From Thalassotalea sp. (GTDB taxonomy: Bacteria; Pseudomonadota; Gammaproteobacteria; Enterobacterales; Alteromonadaceae): DNA of 64,000 nt. The position numbers and the translations under genes were made by a program. Within the stretch, counting starts at the first letter, position 1, and the number at the start of each line of letters is the position of its first letter. Positions 1 through 9,569 of the stretch are shown here, in pieces. Below the pieces are notes generated by a model. It saw only the letters and a list, made by a program, of their open reading frames with translations, had not been told where the DNA came from and made no database searches. The stretch is taken from NCBI GenBank assembly GCA_029237915.1, contig JAQWHD010000050.1, positions 1 through 64,000 on the forward strand. Direction: 5' to 3'.

Positions 1-1
1 A

Positions 2-208
2 TGTAACTTACGATTGATTGAACAATATGAGAACATTTACAACTACATGTTAGAGTTATACCAAATGCCTAACATTGCTAAAACTGTAAATGAAGCGCAT
101 ATCAAACGTCATTATTACGCAAGTCACTTATCGTTTAACCCTTTCGGTATTGTGCCAATTACGCACAAGCAAGATTGGACTGTAGCGCACAACAGAGATT
201 CAGTTTAA
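2..208 (+). CDS. Glutathionyl-hydroquinone reductase, C-terminal fragment (partial)
   Basis: The window opens inside this gene, so only the last 68 codons are present; the frame is already open at base 2. The residues resemble the C-terminus of the YqjG/ECM4 glutathione S-transferase family, with the segment HIKRHYYASH followed by NPFGIVPI, typical of enzymes that reduce glutathionyl-hydroquinones. The catalytic Cys and thioredoxin-fold domain would lie upstream, outside the window. It converges on the nap operon, and a bidirectional terminator hairpin separates them. The family call rests on this short tail alone, so it is probable rather than certain. Confidence 0.7.
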   Translation, partial: CNLRLIEQYENIYNYMLELYQMPNIAKTVNEAHIKRHYYASHLSFNPFGIVPITHKQDWTVAHNRDSV

Positions 209-252
209 TCTTTACTATTTAAATAGTAATTGTAGATAAGTTCTAAGCCATA

Positions 253-292
253 AAAAAAGCACTAAATTATATTAATAATTTAGTGCTTTTTA
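253..292. terminator. Bidirectional Rho-independent terminator
   Basis: A perfect stem joins 253-270 and 275-292 around a 4-nt loop, with an A-run on the left and a T-run on the right, so it can act on both strands. It sits between the convergent glutathionyl-hydroquinone reductase gene and napC. Confidence 0.9.
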
Positions 293-320
293 TTTATTAC
301 GCTTTTAATGGATAATTAGC

Positions 321-908
321 TTACCAGCCTTCTACACCAGTCATGTCAGGTAATTCATGAGCAATACCTTTGTGACAGTCAATACAAGTCTTCTCGCCGC
401 TAGCTAAAGACGTAGAGTGTTGCTCTTCGGCTCTTGTGCTCTGCGCGGTAAAGTCCATGTAATCAAAGTTATGACAGTTACGACACTCTAATGAATCATT
501 GGCTTTCAATCGGGTCCATTCATTCTCAGCTAAATGACGGCGTTTTGCTTCAAACTTTTCAGGAGTATTGATGGTACCAAAGATCTTACCCCATACTTCT
601 TTAGAAGCTTGCATTTTACGAGCTATTTTATCAGTCCATTTGTGTGGTACGTGACAATCAGGACACGTTGCACGTACACCTGAGCGGTTAGTAAAATGTA
701 TGGTTGTTTTTAGTTCTTCATACGGATTATTTTCCATCTCATGACAAGAGATACAAAACTCCTCGGTATTACTTAGCTCTAGTGCAGTGTTGAAACCACC
801 CCAAAAGATAATACCTGCAATAAAACCGCCAACAACTAGAAAGCCTAAGCTAAAGTGAACGCTAGGTTTACGCAGAGTATGCCAAAGTTTTAATACTAAA
901 TTTTTCAT
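321..908 (-). CDS. napC: Periplasmic nitrate reductase tetraheme cytochrome c NapC
   Basis: Membrane-anchored NapC/NirT-family cytochrome that takes electrons from quinol and passes them to the NapAB complex in the periplasm. At 195 aa it has one N-terminal membrane segment (about residues 19-41) and four heme-binding CxxCH motifs: CISCH at 52, CPDCH at 82, CRNCH at 142 and CIDCH at 175. This matches the usual tetraheme NapC of about 200 aa. It is the last gene of the napEFDABC operon, 8 nt after napB, and is followed by a strong terminator. No napGH genes are present, so NapC is the only quinol-oxidising route visible in this operon. Confidence 0.96.
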   Translation of the reverse strand: MKNLVLKLWHTLRKPSVHFSLGFLVVGGFIAGIIFWGGFNTALELSNTEEFCISCHEMENNPYEELKTTIHFTNRSGVRATCPDCHVPHKWTDKIARKMQASKEVWGKIFGTINTPEKFEAKRRHLAENEWTRLKANDSLECRNCHNFDYMDFTAQSTRAEEQHSTSLASGEKTCIDCHKGIAHELPDMTGVEGW

Positions 909-916
909 ATTAGTCC

Positions 917-1405
917 CTAGTGCTTTTCAGCTTTAGCTGCTTGTTTTTCTTTCATTAATGTATTCATATCAACAAAAGTATTTTCAACCAATTCATCAGT
1001 CTCACGTTGTGGTACATGACATTGATTACAGAAATAACGACGCGGAGAAACTTCAGCTAAAAAGTTTCCGTCTCTGTTCATATAATGAGTCACACTAACC
1101 ATAGGTGCTTGCGACTCTTCCGTACGGTTACGTGAGTGACAAGACATACACTTATTCACTTTTAAATCCACTTGGTAATTTCTTACTTTATGAGGAATTA
1201 AAGGTGGTTGCATTGGGTAGTTTCGTTTTTGTTTAACATCAGTATTAGCCACATTAGGGATAGGAGCCGGTGTTTTCTGCACATCGATAGGTGTACTATC
1301 ACGTAACGTTGCCACTTCATTTCCTCCACTAAATGCAATAAATGATGTTGTTACAATAGCAACTGTTAGTAAAGCTTTGCTTAAAGCGTTTATTGATCTT
1401 CTCAT
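917..1405 (-). CDS. napB: Periplasmic nitrate reductase diheme cytochrome c subunit NapB
   Basis: Small electron-transfer subunit of periplasmic nitrate reductase, carrying electrons from NapC to NapA. The 162-aa product has an N-terminal signal peptide (about residues 1-28, ending near an Ala/Ser/Gly-rich stretch) and exactly two CxxCH heme motifs, CMSCH at 86 and CNQCH at 126, plus conserved His residues between them that can serve as distal ligands. Length and heme count match NapB. It lies 10 nt after napA and 8 nt before napC in the same operon. Confidence 0.96.
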   Translation of the reverse strand: MRRSINALSKALLTVAIVTTSFIAFSGGNEVATLRDSTPIDVQKTPAPIPNVANTDVKQKRNYPMQPPLIPHKVRNYQVDLKVNKCMSCHSRNRTEESQAPMVSVTHYMNRDGNFLAEVSPRRYFCNQCHVPQRETDELVENTFVDMNTLMKEKQAAKAEKH

Positions 1406-1415
1406 TATTGTTCTC

Positions 1416-3917
1416 CTACGCTTTCTCTATTTTAATTGCACATTTTTTATAATCCGTTTCTTTTGAAAGCGGGTCGGTAGCATCTAATGTCAGTTTATTA
1501 ACTAAGCGACTGGCATCAAAGAATGGCATGAAGACTAAGCCTCTAGGTGGCTTATTACGGCCTCTTGTTTCAACTCTAGATTCAACTTCACCACGACGAG
1601 AAATTAATTTAACTAAATCACCACGGCGTAAACCACGTTTTTTCGCATCGTCAGGGTTCATGTATACCAGTGCGTCTGGCATTGCTTTGTAAAGCTCTGG
1701 TACACGTTGAGTCATTGAACCAGTATGCCAATGCTCTATTACACGACCTGTTGATAGCCATAAGTCATATTCTGCATCAGGGAATTCAGCAGCAGGTTCA
1801 TAAGGTAGGGCGAAAATTACTGCTTTACCATCTGGTTTGCCGTAGAAATCATAATCTGATCCAGGTTTTACGTATGGATCTGAACCTTCTTTAAAGCGCC
1901 ACTTAGTCTCTTTGCCATCAACTACAGGCCAGCGTAAACCACGTTCTTTATGGTATCTGTCGTATGGTGCTAAATCATGTGCATGACCGCGACCAAAAGA
2001 TGCATACTCTTCAAATAAACCTTTTTGAATGTAGAATCCAAAATCGCGTGATTCTTGATTTAATCTATCATCAGGAATTTCTGAAAGTGGGAATTCATTT
2101 ACGTTGCCATTTTCATAAAGTACGTTGTACATAGACTTACCGCGATATTCTGGTTTTTTCGCAAGTAACTCTTCAGTCCAAACATCTTCCATTTTGAAAC
2201 GTTTAGAAAACTCAACAACTTGCCACATATCTGACTTAGCGCCTTGTGGAGCTTGAACTTGTTGATACCAAGACTGAGTGCGACGTTCAGCATTTCCATA
2301 TACACCTTCTTTTTCTACCCACATAGCTGTTGGTAAAATAAGATCGGCTGCTTGTGCTGTAACTGTTGGATACGGGTCAGAAACAACGATAAAGTTTTTC
2401 GGATTGCGGTAACCTGGTAAAGCTTCTTCATTAATGTTGGCTGCAGCTTGCATGTTGTTATTACATTGCACCCAATAGAAGTTTAACTCACCATCTTTTA
2501 ATTTACGGTTTTGTAATACAGCATGGTAACCAGGTTTAGCTGGAATTGTACCTTCAGGTAATTTCCATATTTTTTCAGCAATGGCTCTATGCTTAGGGTT
2601 TTTAACAACCATGTCCGCAGGTAAACGATGCGAGAACGTACCTACTTCACGAGCAGTACCACAAGCTGATGGTTGACCTGTTAGTGAAAACGGGCTGTTA
2701 CCTGGCGTTGAAATTTTACCCGTTAATAAGTGAATGTTATAAACAAGGTTATTCGCCCAAACACCACGAGTATGTTGGTTAAAACCCATAGTCCAAAGTG
2801 AGGTTACTTTCACTTTTGGATCGGCGTACATTTCAGCTAATTTATTAAGTTTATCTACAGGAACACTTGAAAGCTCAGATGCATATTCAGCTGTATATGT
2901 AGATACAAATTTAGCGTATTCATCAAAATCAATTTCTACTGAACCACCGGCTTTCGAAGCGTCACTATTTTTAGCTTTTTTCTCAAGAGGATGCTCAGGG
3001 CGTAAGCCATAACCAATGTCGGTATTACCTAAACGGAAGTTAGTATGCTTGCTTACAAAGTCTTTGTTTACGCGGCCAGTTTTAATAATATAGTTGGCAA
3101 TAAAGTTCAAAATAGCTAAATCGGTTTGTGGCGTGAAAATCATGCCATTATCCGCTAAATCAAAACTGCGATGCTCATAGGTTGATAACACAGCTACTTT
3201 AACGTGCGGCGCACTTAAGCGACGGTCAGTAATACGAGTCCATAAAATAGGGTGCATTTCTGCCATGTTAGAGCCCCATAATACGAATGCATCGGCAGCT
3301 TCTAAATCATCGTAACAACCCATAGGCTCATCAATACCAAAGGTGCGCATAAAACCACCAACAGCAGATGCCATACAATGACGTGCATTAGGATCTATAT
3401 GATTACTACGAAAGCCAGCTTTCATTAATTTAACTGCGGCATAACCTTCTTGTACTGTCCACTGGCCAGAGCCGAACATACCAATACCATCAGGACCTTT
3501 TTCTTTTAATGTACCTTTGGCTTTTTCTTCCATGACATCAAATGCTTGATCCCACGAGATAGGTGTAAAATCACCATTTTTATCATATTTACCATCTGTC
3601 ATTCTAAGTAATGGCGTTTGTAAGCGGTCTTTACCGTACATTATTTTTGATAAAAAATAGCCTTTAATACAGTTAAGGCCTTTATTTACTGGTGATTTAA
3701 TATCACCATGAGTGGCAACAACTTTACCGTCCATAGTACCAACGTTTACACTACAACCAGTACCACAAAAGCGACAAGGAGCTTTGTCCCATTTTAACTT
3801 AGTCATATCGCTGCTAGTAATTAGGTTTGAAGCACTTGCTGGTAAAGCAATTCCTGCTGCACTTGCGGCAACTGCAACAGCGTTTGCTTTAATAAATTCT
3901 CTTCTATTAAGTTTCAT
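1416..3917 (-). CDS. napA: Periplasmic nitrate reductase catalytic subunit NapA
   Basis: Molybdenum enzyme that reduces nitrate to nitrite in the periplasm. The 833-aa protein starts with a twin-arginine (Tat) signal containing RREFIKA, so it is folded with its cofactors before export. Cys48, Cys51, Cys55 and Cys83 (CRFCGTGC and NCIKG) bind a [4Fe-4S] cluster, and Cys181 in RHCMASA is the expected molybdenum ligand. The length is normal for NapA (about 830 aa). It follows napD, the Tat-signal chaperone, by 12 nt, and precedes napB. The motifs and operon context leave little doubt. Confidence 0.98.
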   Translation of the reverse strand: MKLNRREFIKANAVAVAASAAGIALPASASNLITSSDMTKLKWDKAPCRFCGTGCSVNVGTMDGKVVATHGDIKSPVNKGLNCIKGYFLSKIMYGKDRLQTPLLRMTDGKYDKNGDFTPISWDQAFDVMEEKAKGTLKEKGPDGIGMFGSGQWTVQEGYAAVKLMKAGFRSNHIDPNARHCMASAVGGFMRTFGIDEPMGCYDDLEAADAFVLWGSNMAEMHPILWTRITDRRLSAPHVKVAVLSTYEHRSFDLADNGMIFTPQTDLAILNFIANYIIKTGRVNKDFVSKHTNFRLGNTDIGYGLRPEHPLEKKAKNSDASKAGGSVEIDFDEYAKFVSTYTAEYASELSSVPVDKLNKLAEMYADPKVKVTSLWTMGFNQHTRGVWANNLVYNIHLLTGKISTPGNSPFSLTGQPSACGTAREVGTFSHRLPADMVVKNPKHRAIAEKIWKLPEGTIPAKPGYHAVLQNRKLKDGELNFYWVQCNNNMQAAANINEEALPGYRNPKNFIVVSDPYPTVTAQAADLILPTAMWVEKEGVYGNAERRTQSWYQQVQAPQGAKSDMWQVVEFSKRFKMEDVWTEELLAKKPEYRGKSMYNVLYENGNVNEFPLSEIPDDRLNQESRDFGFYIQKGLFEEYASFGRGHAHDLAPYDRYHKERGLRWPVVDGKETKWRFKEGSDPYVKPGSDYDFYGKPDGKAVIFALPYEPAAEFPDAEYDLWLSTGRVIEHWHTGSMTQRVPELYKAMPDALVYMNPDDAKKRGLRRGDLVKLISRRGEVESRVETRGRNKPPRGLVFMPFFDASRLVNKLTLDATDPLSKETDYKKCAIKIEKA

Positions 3918-3929
3918 ATCGTTTCCTAC

Positions 3930-4205
3930 TTATTCTTCTATATATTGGTGGTAGACAGGCGCTAATGTTAATATGCCTGGTTGATATTTTAATTCGTCAG
4001 CATAATTGCCGAGTATTCTTTGGTTTGCAGCTTCTATGGTAAATACAATTTTACCCTTACCATCATCTACATGAATTTCGGCGCCAGGCACTGCTTCAAT
4101 GCTTTTACGCACAGCAGCATCTTGGTTTACGTCAATTTGCATGATAAAACTGGAAACATGATATTCAGGTTTTTTTACAACAGCTTGAGCACTATTTTGA
4201 TTCAT
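3930..4205 (-). CDS. napD: NapD, Tat proofreading chaperone for NapA
   Basis: Small cytoplasmic protein (91 aa) of the NapD family. Members bind the Tat signal peptide of NapA and hold back export until the molybdenum cofactor is inserted. The ferredoxin-like core is recognisable: VSSFIMQIDVN near the start, then a segment containing AVPGAEIHVDDGKGKIVFTI. The start codon overlaps the napF stop by one base, and napA follows 12 nt later, so the three genes are translationally close. Recognition relies on this motif pattern and the operon position. Confidence 0.92.
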   Translation of the reverse strand: MNQNSAQAVVKKPEYHVSSFIMQIDVNQDAAVRKSIEAVPGAEIHVDDGKGKIVFTIEAANQRILGNYADELKYQPGILTLAPVYHQYIEE

Positions 4206-4711
4206 TAATTAAGCTCCTGGAATAGGAATAATTCGGTTGAGTTAGTTGGACATGGTTGGATACAAGCACCACATCCGGTACATAAATCTTGATCAATCAC
4301 TGGCTCTGGAATAGAGCCGTTTAAATAACTGAAAGTAATGGCTCTCGGCTCACAAGCATCTTTACAGCTTTGGCAGTACACTTTATTTTTGGCTAAACAA
4401 TCGTCTTTAATATTAAACTTGCTTGGCCAAGCAGGTACTGTTTTGTCAGTTTTGAAAAATGATTGTTCACACGATGAAATACACTCATTACAGAAGGTAC
4501 ATTCACCTTTATTGAAATCGATTGTTGGAAACCCATCTTCACCTTTAACAATAATGTTTTCATCGCAACTGCTTATACAATCATTACATTGCGTGCAGTC
4601 TTTAAGGAAATCACTTTCGTTAGTGATCCACGGTAGTCTAAACTTAGCGACTACAGTTGGCTTTTTACCACGAAGAAAGTTTCGCTTTGATTGATCCACA
4701 GCAATAGACAT
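4205..4711 (-). CDS. napF: Ferredoxin-type protein NapF
   Basis: Cytoplasmic iron-sulfur protein of the nap system, thought to help assemble or load the iron-sulfur cluster of NapA. The 168-aa sequence holds four cysteine clusters: CTQCNDCISSC, CTFCNECISSC, a weaker CQSCKDAC group and CTGCGACIQPC near the C-terminus, as expected for NapF (up to four [4Fe-4S] sites). The start ATG lies 9 nt after the napE stop, and the ribosome-binding site AGGAG lies inside the napE 3' end, which suggests translational coupling. Confidence 0.94.
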   Translation of the reverse strand: MSIAVDQSKRNFLRGKKPTVVAKFRLPWITNESDFLKDCTQCNDCISSCDENIIVKGEDGFPTIDFNKGECTFCNECISSCEQSFFKTDKTVPAWPSKFNIKDDCLAKNKVYCQSCKDACEPRAITFSYLNGSIPEPVIDQDLCTGCGACIQPCPTNSTELFLFQELN

Positions 4712-4720
4712 ATTCTGCGT

Positions 4721-4882
4721 TTAAACTCCTGGAGGACCCATAAGTAATTGACTAAACCAGATTGAAAAACCTAATACACCAACAATAGCGACAGATAAAA
4801 AAGGTGCTAAAAAAATGGTTAAAAATAGGAATGTATGGAGTTCATCTTTCTTTTGCTCAGCGTTGTTGGTTACTTCGGTCAT
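4721..4882 (-). CDS. napE: NapE, small membrane protein of the nap operon
   Basis: A 53-aa ORF shorter than common ORF cut-offs. Translation gives a charged N-terminus (MTEVTNNAEQKKDELHTF), one long hydrophobic segment (about residues 18-48) ending in QLLMGPPGV. That is the layout of NapE, a single-pass inner-membrane protein of unknown function found first in many nap operons. The ATG at 4882 is preceded by a class II FNR promoter, and its 3' end supplies the napF ribosome-binding site. I am confident it is the first gene of the operon. Confidence 0.9.
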   Translation of the reverse strand: MTEVTNNAEQKKDELHTFLFLTIFLAPFLSVAIVGVLGFSIWFSQLLMGPPGV

Positions 4883-4908
4883 GGCTAAACTCTTATAATA
4901 TTAATAAT

Positions 4909-4956
4909 TTAATTGAGTATAGACCATAAATAGTAGAGGAAGTTGATTTACATCAA
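4909..4956 (-). promoter_or_regulatory. FNR-dependent class II promoter of napEFDABC
   Basis: A perfect FNR box, TTGAT-TTAC-ATCAA, lies at 4943-4956. On the minus strand a -10 hexamer TATACT is at 4916-4921. A start site near 4909 puts the FNR box centre at about -40.5, the standard class II position. This implies induction of nitrate respiration under oxygen limitation. I did not identify a convincing NarP/NarL site. Confidence 0.82.
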
Positions 4957-5090
4957 CATTTTCTAACAGTTTGGTTACAATTTCTTAAATAATATTTAAG
5001 AAAAATATTAAACGTTATATTTGAAATTTTTATCGTGAATGATAACCGCTATTAATTCTGTTAAACTCAAATTATACCCTTATCTATTAA

Positions 5091-7205
5091 CTGGTTACTG
5101 ATATCAAATCGCTTGAATTTATCGACACTTTACGAGCTAATTTAACCACTAAGCAAATGCGTAGCATGGTTGCTTTTGTCGGCGATCCTGATTGGCTAAA
5201 GCAACAATTAAATGATTGTTTACCGGAGAGTCAAAGTTGTGGGCATTTATTGTTTTCAGAACAAGAAAACAGTGATGAAATAACTGTAAATGGCAAGAAT
5301 TATAGACAGTACTTAGGGACTGAGCAAAAGCTCATTATTTTCCAAGCATTTGATGATTTTAATGTAGATGCTTTTGCCGCGCTATCAGGCACTATTGTTG
5401 CTGGTGGTTTACTTATCTTAGCAATTGAACAGTCGCTCTTAAATAACAGCTCGCTTGCCCACTATTTTATTGATAAAGCACAAGCAGACCCAAATGTGCA
5501 TGTATTTAAGCAGACGGACAATAAAACAGTCTATCCACAGCTAACCAACAGCTCTATTGAACAAACTGATGTAAGCCGTTCAAGCTTCGCATATAGTTGT
5601 AAAACTGCTGAGCAGCAATCAGCAGTTAAAAAAATACTGCACGTGGTAACTGGTCATCGAAATAGACCATTAGTACTTACTGCTGATAGAGGTCGGGGTA
5701 AATCAACAGCCTTAGCACTGGCCGCGGTTGAATTATTAAAACAAGATAATAAACAACTGATAATAACCGCCCCGCATTCTGATAATTTGGCCATATTCTT
5801 TAAACAGCTCGAGCTTAGTTTACCGCAAGCTAACTTTACTAAACAAAGCGTTGCGCTAGGAAGTAGTACAGTAAAATTTATCCCTCTAGATGTGCTTGTT
5901 AAAGAAAACCCAGCATGTCATTTATTGATGGTTGATGAAGCCGCAGGTGTACCCCTTCCTATTTTAAGAACGCTATTATCTAAATATCATCGCCAAGTGT
6001 TTGTCTCTACCATTCATGGTTATGAAGGGGCAGGGCGAGGCTTTAGTACTAAATTTATCAAAGAGATGCAGCAGTCAAAACCACAAAGCCAACATTTGCA
6101 TATTAAAGCACCTATCCGTTGGGCTGATGGCGATCATTTAGAGCGTTTTATTTTTGATAGTTTATTACTTGCTGCAACTTTGCCAAAGGCAAGTTTGAGC
6201 ACTGCAATTGAATATGTTGATATAACGGGAAAAGAACTAGTAAATGATCCTGCTTTACTAACTACAATATTCGCATTGTTAGTGACTGCACATTATCAAA
6301 CTAAGCCAAGTGACTTAAAAATGTTACTTGATAATCAACAGGTTAGACTTGTGCTACAGATGCAAGGTAAACAATTACTTGGGGTCGCACTTTTATTAGC
6401 TGAGGGCGGTATCGAGCAACAGTTATCTGCGGATATAAAGCAATCGCTACGCCGTATAAAAGGTCATTTTTCGCCGCAATCGTTATTAGTACATTGCGGT
6501 GCAGAGCAAGCATTTAAATATAAATATCAACGTGTTGTGCGCATTGCTATTCACCCTGAAGTGCAACAATTAGGCTTAGGTCATAAATTAATTAAACAAT
6601 GCAAGCTTATTGCTTGTGAGCAAGGTAGTGATTTTATTACTTCAAGTTTTGGTGCGAATGCCCAGTTATTAAATTTTTGGCTAGCGAATGACTTTAAACT
6701 CACACGGATAGGCTTTAGTAAAGATAAGGCAAGCGGTGAGCATTCAGCTCTAGTGATACATAGTCTTAATAATAAAAATGAATTATTTGCCAACAGCCTT
6801 GCCGAAAATTTTAGTTTAGATTTTCATTATTTAATGAGTGATGAATATAAGTATTTAGCCACAGACCTTATGTTACTGCTTTTACAGCAGCTGCCTGATC
6901 CATATTTAACGCTAAATCATCAACAAGCGCATGTTGATCAAGAAACCGTTTTAGATTTTGCTAACGGCTATCGAGTTTTTTCTAGCTGTGCGCCGGCATT
7001 GCGAAGAAAATTTATTACCTGGGTAAATACAGATAAGGTGTCACTTACGGATACCTTATCTGATACTGATGTTGGATTGATGGTGATGCTTAGGAAAGTC
7101 ATTCAACAGCAGTCTTGGTCTGATATTTACCAAGAGTTTAATTTAACGGGTAAAAAACAAACACTGCAATTAATGAAAGAGTTTGCTCTACATAGCTGGT
7201 CTTAA
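5091..7205 (+). CDS. tmcA: tRNA(Met) cytidine acetyltransferase TmcA
   Basis: Makes N4-acetylcytidine at the wobble position of elongator tRNA(Met), using acetyl-CoA and ATP. The protein has an RNA helicase-like module with a Walker A (DRGRGKST) and Walker B (VDEAAG), then a GNAT acetyltransferase module and a C-terminal tRNA-binding part. The first ATG is at 5157, but the frame is open back to a CTG at 5091. The 22 extra codons read like the conserved family N-terminus, with no ATG, GTG or TTG among them. I list the longer span; if translation starts at 5157 the protein is 682 aa. No strong ribosome-binding site precedes either codon. Divergent from nap. Confidence 0.85.
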   Translation: MVTDIKSLEFIDTLRANLTTKQMRSMVAFVGDPDWLKQQLNDCLPESQSCGHLLFSEQENSDEITVNGKNYRQYLGTEQKLIIFQAFDDFNVDAFAALSGTIVAGGLLILAIEQSLLNNSSLAHYFIDKAQADPNVHVFKQTDNKTVYPQLTNSSIEQTDVSRSSFAYSCKTAEQQSAVKKILHVVTGHRNRPLVLTADRGRGKSTALALAAVELLKQDNKQLIITAPHSDNLAIFFKQLELSLPQANFTKQSVALGSSTVKFIPLDVLVKENPACHLLMVDEAAGVPLPILRTLLSKYHRQVFVSTIHGYEGAGRGFSTKFIKEMQQSKPQSQHLHIKAPIRWADGDHLERFIFDSLLLAATLPKASLSTAIEYVDITGKELVNDPALLTTIFALLVTAHYQTKPSDLKMLLDNQQVRLVLQMQGKQLLGVALLLAEGGIEQQLSADIKQSLRRIKGHFSPQSLLVHCGAEQAFKYKYQRVVRIAIHPEVQQLGLGHKLIKQCKLIACEQGSDFITSSFGANAQLLNFWLANDFKLTRIGFSKDKASGEHSALVIHSLNNKNELFANSLAENFSLDFHYLMSDEYKYLATDLMLLLLQQLPDPYLTLNHQQAHVDQETVLDFANGYRVFSSCAPALRRKFITWVNTDKVSLTDTLSDTDVGLMVMLRKVIQQQSWSDIYQEFNLTGKKQTLQLMKEFALHSWS

Positions 7206-7221
7206 ATTATTGCTATAAATT

Positions 7222-7251
7222 AAAAAGGTGAGCACTAAGCTCACCTTTTTT
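7222..7251. terminator. Bidirectional terminator between tmcA and the KAS III gene
   Basis: A perfect 12-bp stem (7222-7233 with 7239-7250) with a 5-nt loop, a flanking A-run and T-run, between two convergent genes. Confidence 0.9.
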
Positions 7252-7270
7252 AACTAGACTTTTTATAAAG

Positions 7271-8347
7271 CTAGACGTTGTTTTGACAACCCTTTATCGC
7301 GATATCTAAAAGCTCTAATGCGCTTTGAGGACTTTCAGTTTCAGTTTGCTCATAGTCATTAACGGGAGTTACTTTGTTACCCCATTTAATGTATGCCGCA
7401 CCCCAAGTTAAACCTGCACCAAATGCTGCAGACATGATGTTAGCTCCTGGTTTGACTCTACCTTGCTCTACTGCTTCACAAAAAGCGATAGCAACGGTTG
7501 CAGCAGAAGTATTACCATATTTTTGAATGTTTACCATAACTTGCTCATCAGTTAGCTTTAACTGTTTTTGCAGGGTCTCAATGATGCGAACATTGGCTTG
7601 ATGAGGTACAAGTAGATCCACATCTGATATTTTAAGACCGGCTTGGGTAAGTACATTATCTGCTGCCGCGCCCATACCACGAACGGCATGTTTGAATATT
7701 TCAGGCCCAGCGAAGTCGATTTGTAAACCTTTAGGAGCATTCTCATAACGATCCATATCAGTACCGAAGTTACTGATTTTTAAAATGTCACGAGAGTTTG
7801 AATTACAGCCTAATTTTGCATTGAGTAAGCCACATTCTACGTCTGTTGCTTCAAGTACCATAGCACCTGCGCCATCACCAAATAAAACGGCAGTATCACG
7901 ATTATTCCAGTTTAAGAACCAGCTCATTCGTTCCGCGCCGATAACTAAAGCTTTAGTTGCCATACCCATACGAATTTGCGCAGTAGCGTTTTGTAAAGCA
8001 TAGATAAAACCTGTACAAGCCGCTGATAGGTCGTAACAAATTGCGCCATTAGAGCCCAATAACTGTTGAACTCGTGATGCTGTATTTGGTACTAAAGTGT
8101 CAGGGGTACAAGTAGCAACAATAATTAAATCAATATCATTTGCATCAACGCCAGCACGAGCGAGTGCTTGTTTTGCTGCTAAAGTCGACATTTCAGCCGT
8201 GTTGATATGTGAGATTCGGCGTTCCTTTATGCCAGTTCTTGATGTTATCCATTCATCAGAAGTGTCTATAACGGTTGCTAAATCGTCGTTAGTTAGGATC
8301 GCTGGCGGAGTATATTTCCCCCAACCGGTAATATCGGCATACTGCAT
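7271..8347 (-). CDS. 3-oxoacyl-ACP synthase III (FabH-like) with C-terminal extension
   Basis: Thiolase-fold condensing enzyme of the FabH family, which normally joins acetyl-CoA (or another acyl-CoA) to malonyl-ACP to start fatty-acid synthesis. The Cys-His-Asn triad is intact: Cys111 in SAACTGF, His249 in PHQAN and Asn279 in GNTSAAT. At 358 aa it is about 40 residues longer than classical FabH. The excess is an acidic/polar C-terminal tail ([16 protein letters not shown] onward). It stands alone rather than in a fab cluster, so it may be a second KAS III with a different acyl donor. The family is certain; the exact substrate is not. Confidence 0.85.
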   Translation of the reverse strand: MQYADITGWGKYTPPAILTNDDLATVIDTSDEWITSRTGIKERRISHINTAEMSTLAAKQALARAGVDANDIDLIIVATCTPDTLVPNTASRVQQLLGSNGAICYDLSAACTGFIYALQNATAQIRMGMATKALVIGAERMSWFLNWNNRDTAVLFGDGAGAMVLEATDVECGLLNAKLGCNSNSRDILKISNFGTDMDRYENAPKGLQIDFAGPEIFKHAVRGMGAAADNVLTQAGLKISDVDLLVPHQANVRIIETLQKQLKLTDEQVMVNIQKYGNTSAATVAIAFCEAVEQGRVKPGANIMSAAFGAGLTWGAAYIKWGNKVTPVNDYEQTETESPQSALELLDIAIKGCQNNV

Positions 8348-8381
8348 TATCTAGCCCTGCTTTGAATATAATTATCGTATC

Positions 8382-8417
8382 GCCCGTAAATAATATTACA
8401 GGTAATTATTTGCGGGC
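8382..8417. repeat. 13-bp inverted repeat upstream of the KAS III gene
   Basis: Arms 8382-8394 and 8405-8417 (GCCCGTAAATAAT and its complement with one G/T mismatch) lie 35 nt upstream of the KAS III start and downstream of trhA. There is no T-run on the minus strand, so an operator or 5'-UTR structure is as likely as a terminator. Confidence 0.55.
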
Positions 8418-8509
8418 ACTATAACATCAAGGAAGAATGATTACGAATAGTGTGTAGGAGATTAAAATTATTGCTGTCCTAGAGTGGCTTATAAACTCGC
8501 TATCTCAAA

Positions 8510-9160
8510 TTACATCACATAAAGGTAGATAGCTAAGAAGTGGCATATACCACCACCTAATACAAACACATGCCAAATAGCATGGTTGTATGGAATTTTT
8601 TTAATGGCGTAGAATATCGCACCAACGCTATAAGCTAAACCACCTGCTGCTAATAAATTAATTCCACCAGCTGGAACTTTGTCTAACATTTCTGGCATGG
8701 CAATAATGATCAACCAACCCATAAGTAAATAAGTCGCTAATGATATTTTCGGAAAGCGTTGCTTAAATTTTAATTTAAAGAATATACCGAATATGGCCAA
8801 TGCCCAGACCACTGATAATATTGAGTAACCCCAAGCTCCTTTTAAACTAATCAACATGAAAGGAGTATATGTACCAGCAATGAGTAAATAAATCGCGCAG
8901 TGGTCAAACTGTTTTAATATAGGCTTTAGTTTACTTCCGCCTATGCTGTGATAAAGAGTCGAGGCCAAAAATAGTGCGATCATACTGCTGCCGTATACGA
9001 TGGCACTTGTTAAAGCGAAGGCATCCGAGGCTATTTGGATCATTAATACCAGAGCTGCAACACCAAGTAACGCACCAATTAGGTGAGTAATTGCATTGAT
9101 TGATTCTTCAATTGGCGAGTAGGCCAGCAAAGAAGGTTGAGCAGGGACATGAGTTGTCAT
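8510..9160 (-). CDS. trhA: Hemolysin III family (TrhA/YqfA, PAQR-type) membrane protein
   Basis: Seven-helix inner-membrane protein of the hemolysin III/PAQR superfamily; bacterial relatives (TrhA) influence membrane lipid homeostasis. The 216-aa product has the expected conserved residues: NAITHLIGA near the N-terminus, STLYHSIGG around residue 70, and a C-terminal HAIWHVFVLGGGICHF, whose His residues form the family's metal site. The length is normal. It is flanked upstream by two copies of an AGTGTACAC-type motif that might be operators. The historical name does not imply hemolysis. Confidence 0.88.
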   Translation of the reverse strand: MTTHVPAQPSLLAYSPIEESINAITHLIGALLGVAALVLMIQIASDAFALTSAIVYGSSMIALFLASTLYHSIGGSKLKPILKQFDHCAIYLLIAGTYTPFMLISLKGAWGYSILSVVWALAIFGIFFKLKFKQRFPKISLATYLLMGWLIIIAMPEMLDKVPAGGINLLAAGGLAYSVGAIFYAIKKIPYNHAIWHVFVLGGGICHFLAIYLYVM

Positions 9161-9495
9161 AGTGGTAGTTGAGATCCTAAAGCGAAGGTTATTTAACCAA
9201 TTGAGACTAGTATGACCAGATGCTACTGATATTGCAATAGTGAATTTGTTTACAAGTGTACACTGAAATTCAAATCGTGATTAGTGGTCAGTGTTTAGCT
9301 GCTATTTATTCTGTTTTAACCCTGTATTATCAGTTTGTTACAGGGTTTGTGAGGCTTTTTGTTTTATGTTTATAGATGTTTTTAATGTATATGGTATTTT
9401 ATAAAAAGATTGGTTGTACTTTAAGTGTGGACAAGTGTACACCGAAATTAACTTGCTCATGGTCCATATGATTTTTGGCAGTATTAGATATTCGG
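9161..9495. other. Gene-free stretch upstream of trhA with repeated AGTGTACAC motif
   Basis: No coding frame is supported here. A 19-nt direct repeat, ACAAGTGTACAC(T/C)GAAATT, occurs at 9252-9270 and 9431-9449. Each copy contains the near-palindrome AAGTGTACAC. Between them a 9-bp inverted repeat (9318-9326 with 9339-9347) could form a hairpin. The layout suggests repressor sites for trhA but is unproven. Confidence 0.45.
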
Positions 9496-9531
9496 CGCAA
9501 AAAAAAACTCGTAAAATACGAGTTTTTTGCG
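9496..9531. terminator. Terminator hairpin
   Basis: An A-rich arm and its T-rich partner (9496-9513 with 9517-9531) enclose a 3-nt loop. It lies just downstream of the small minus-strand gene at 9570-9731 and can work in both directions. Confidence 0.85.
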
Positions 9532-9569
9532 TTGTTAAGATATTTTAGCTTTATAATTTTTAATTTTGA

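Noticed and set aside
3712-3954. Plus-strand frame opposite napA 5' end (and similar frames opposite gcvP, serA, era, lysS)
   Set aside because: These are antisense shadows of well-supported genes; their translations are low-complexity and have no ribosome-binding site.
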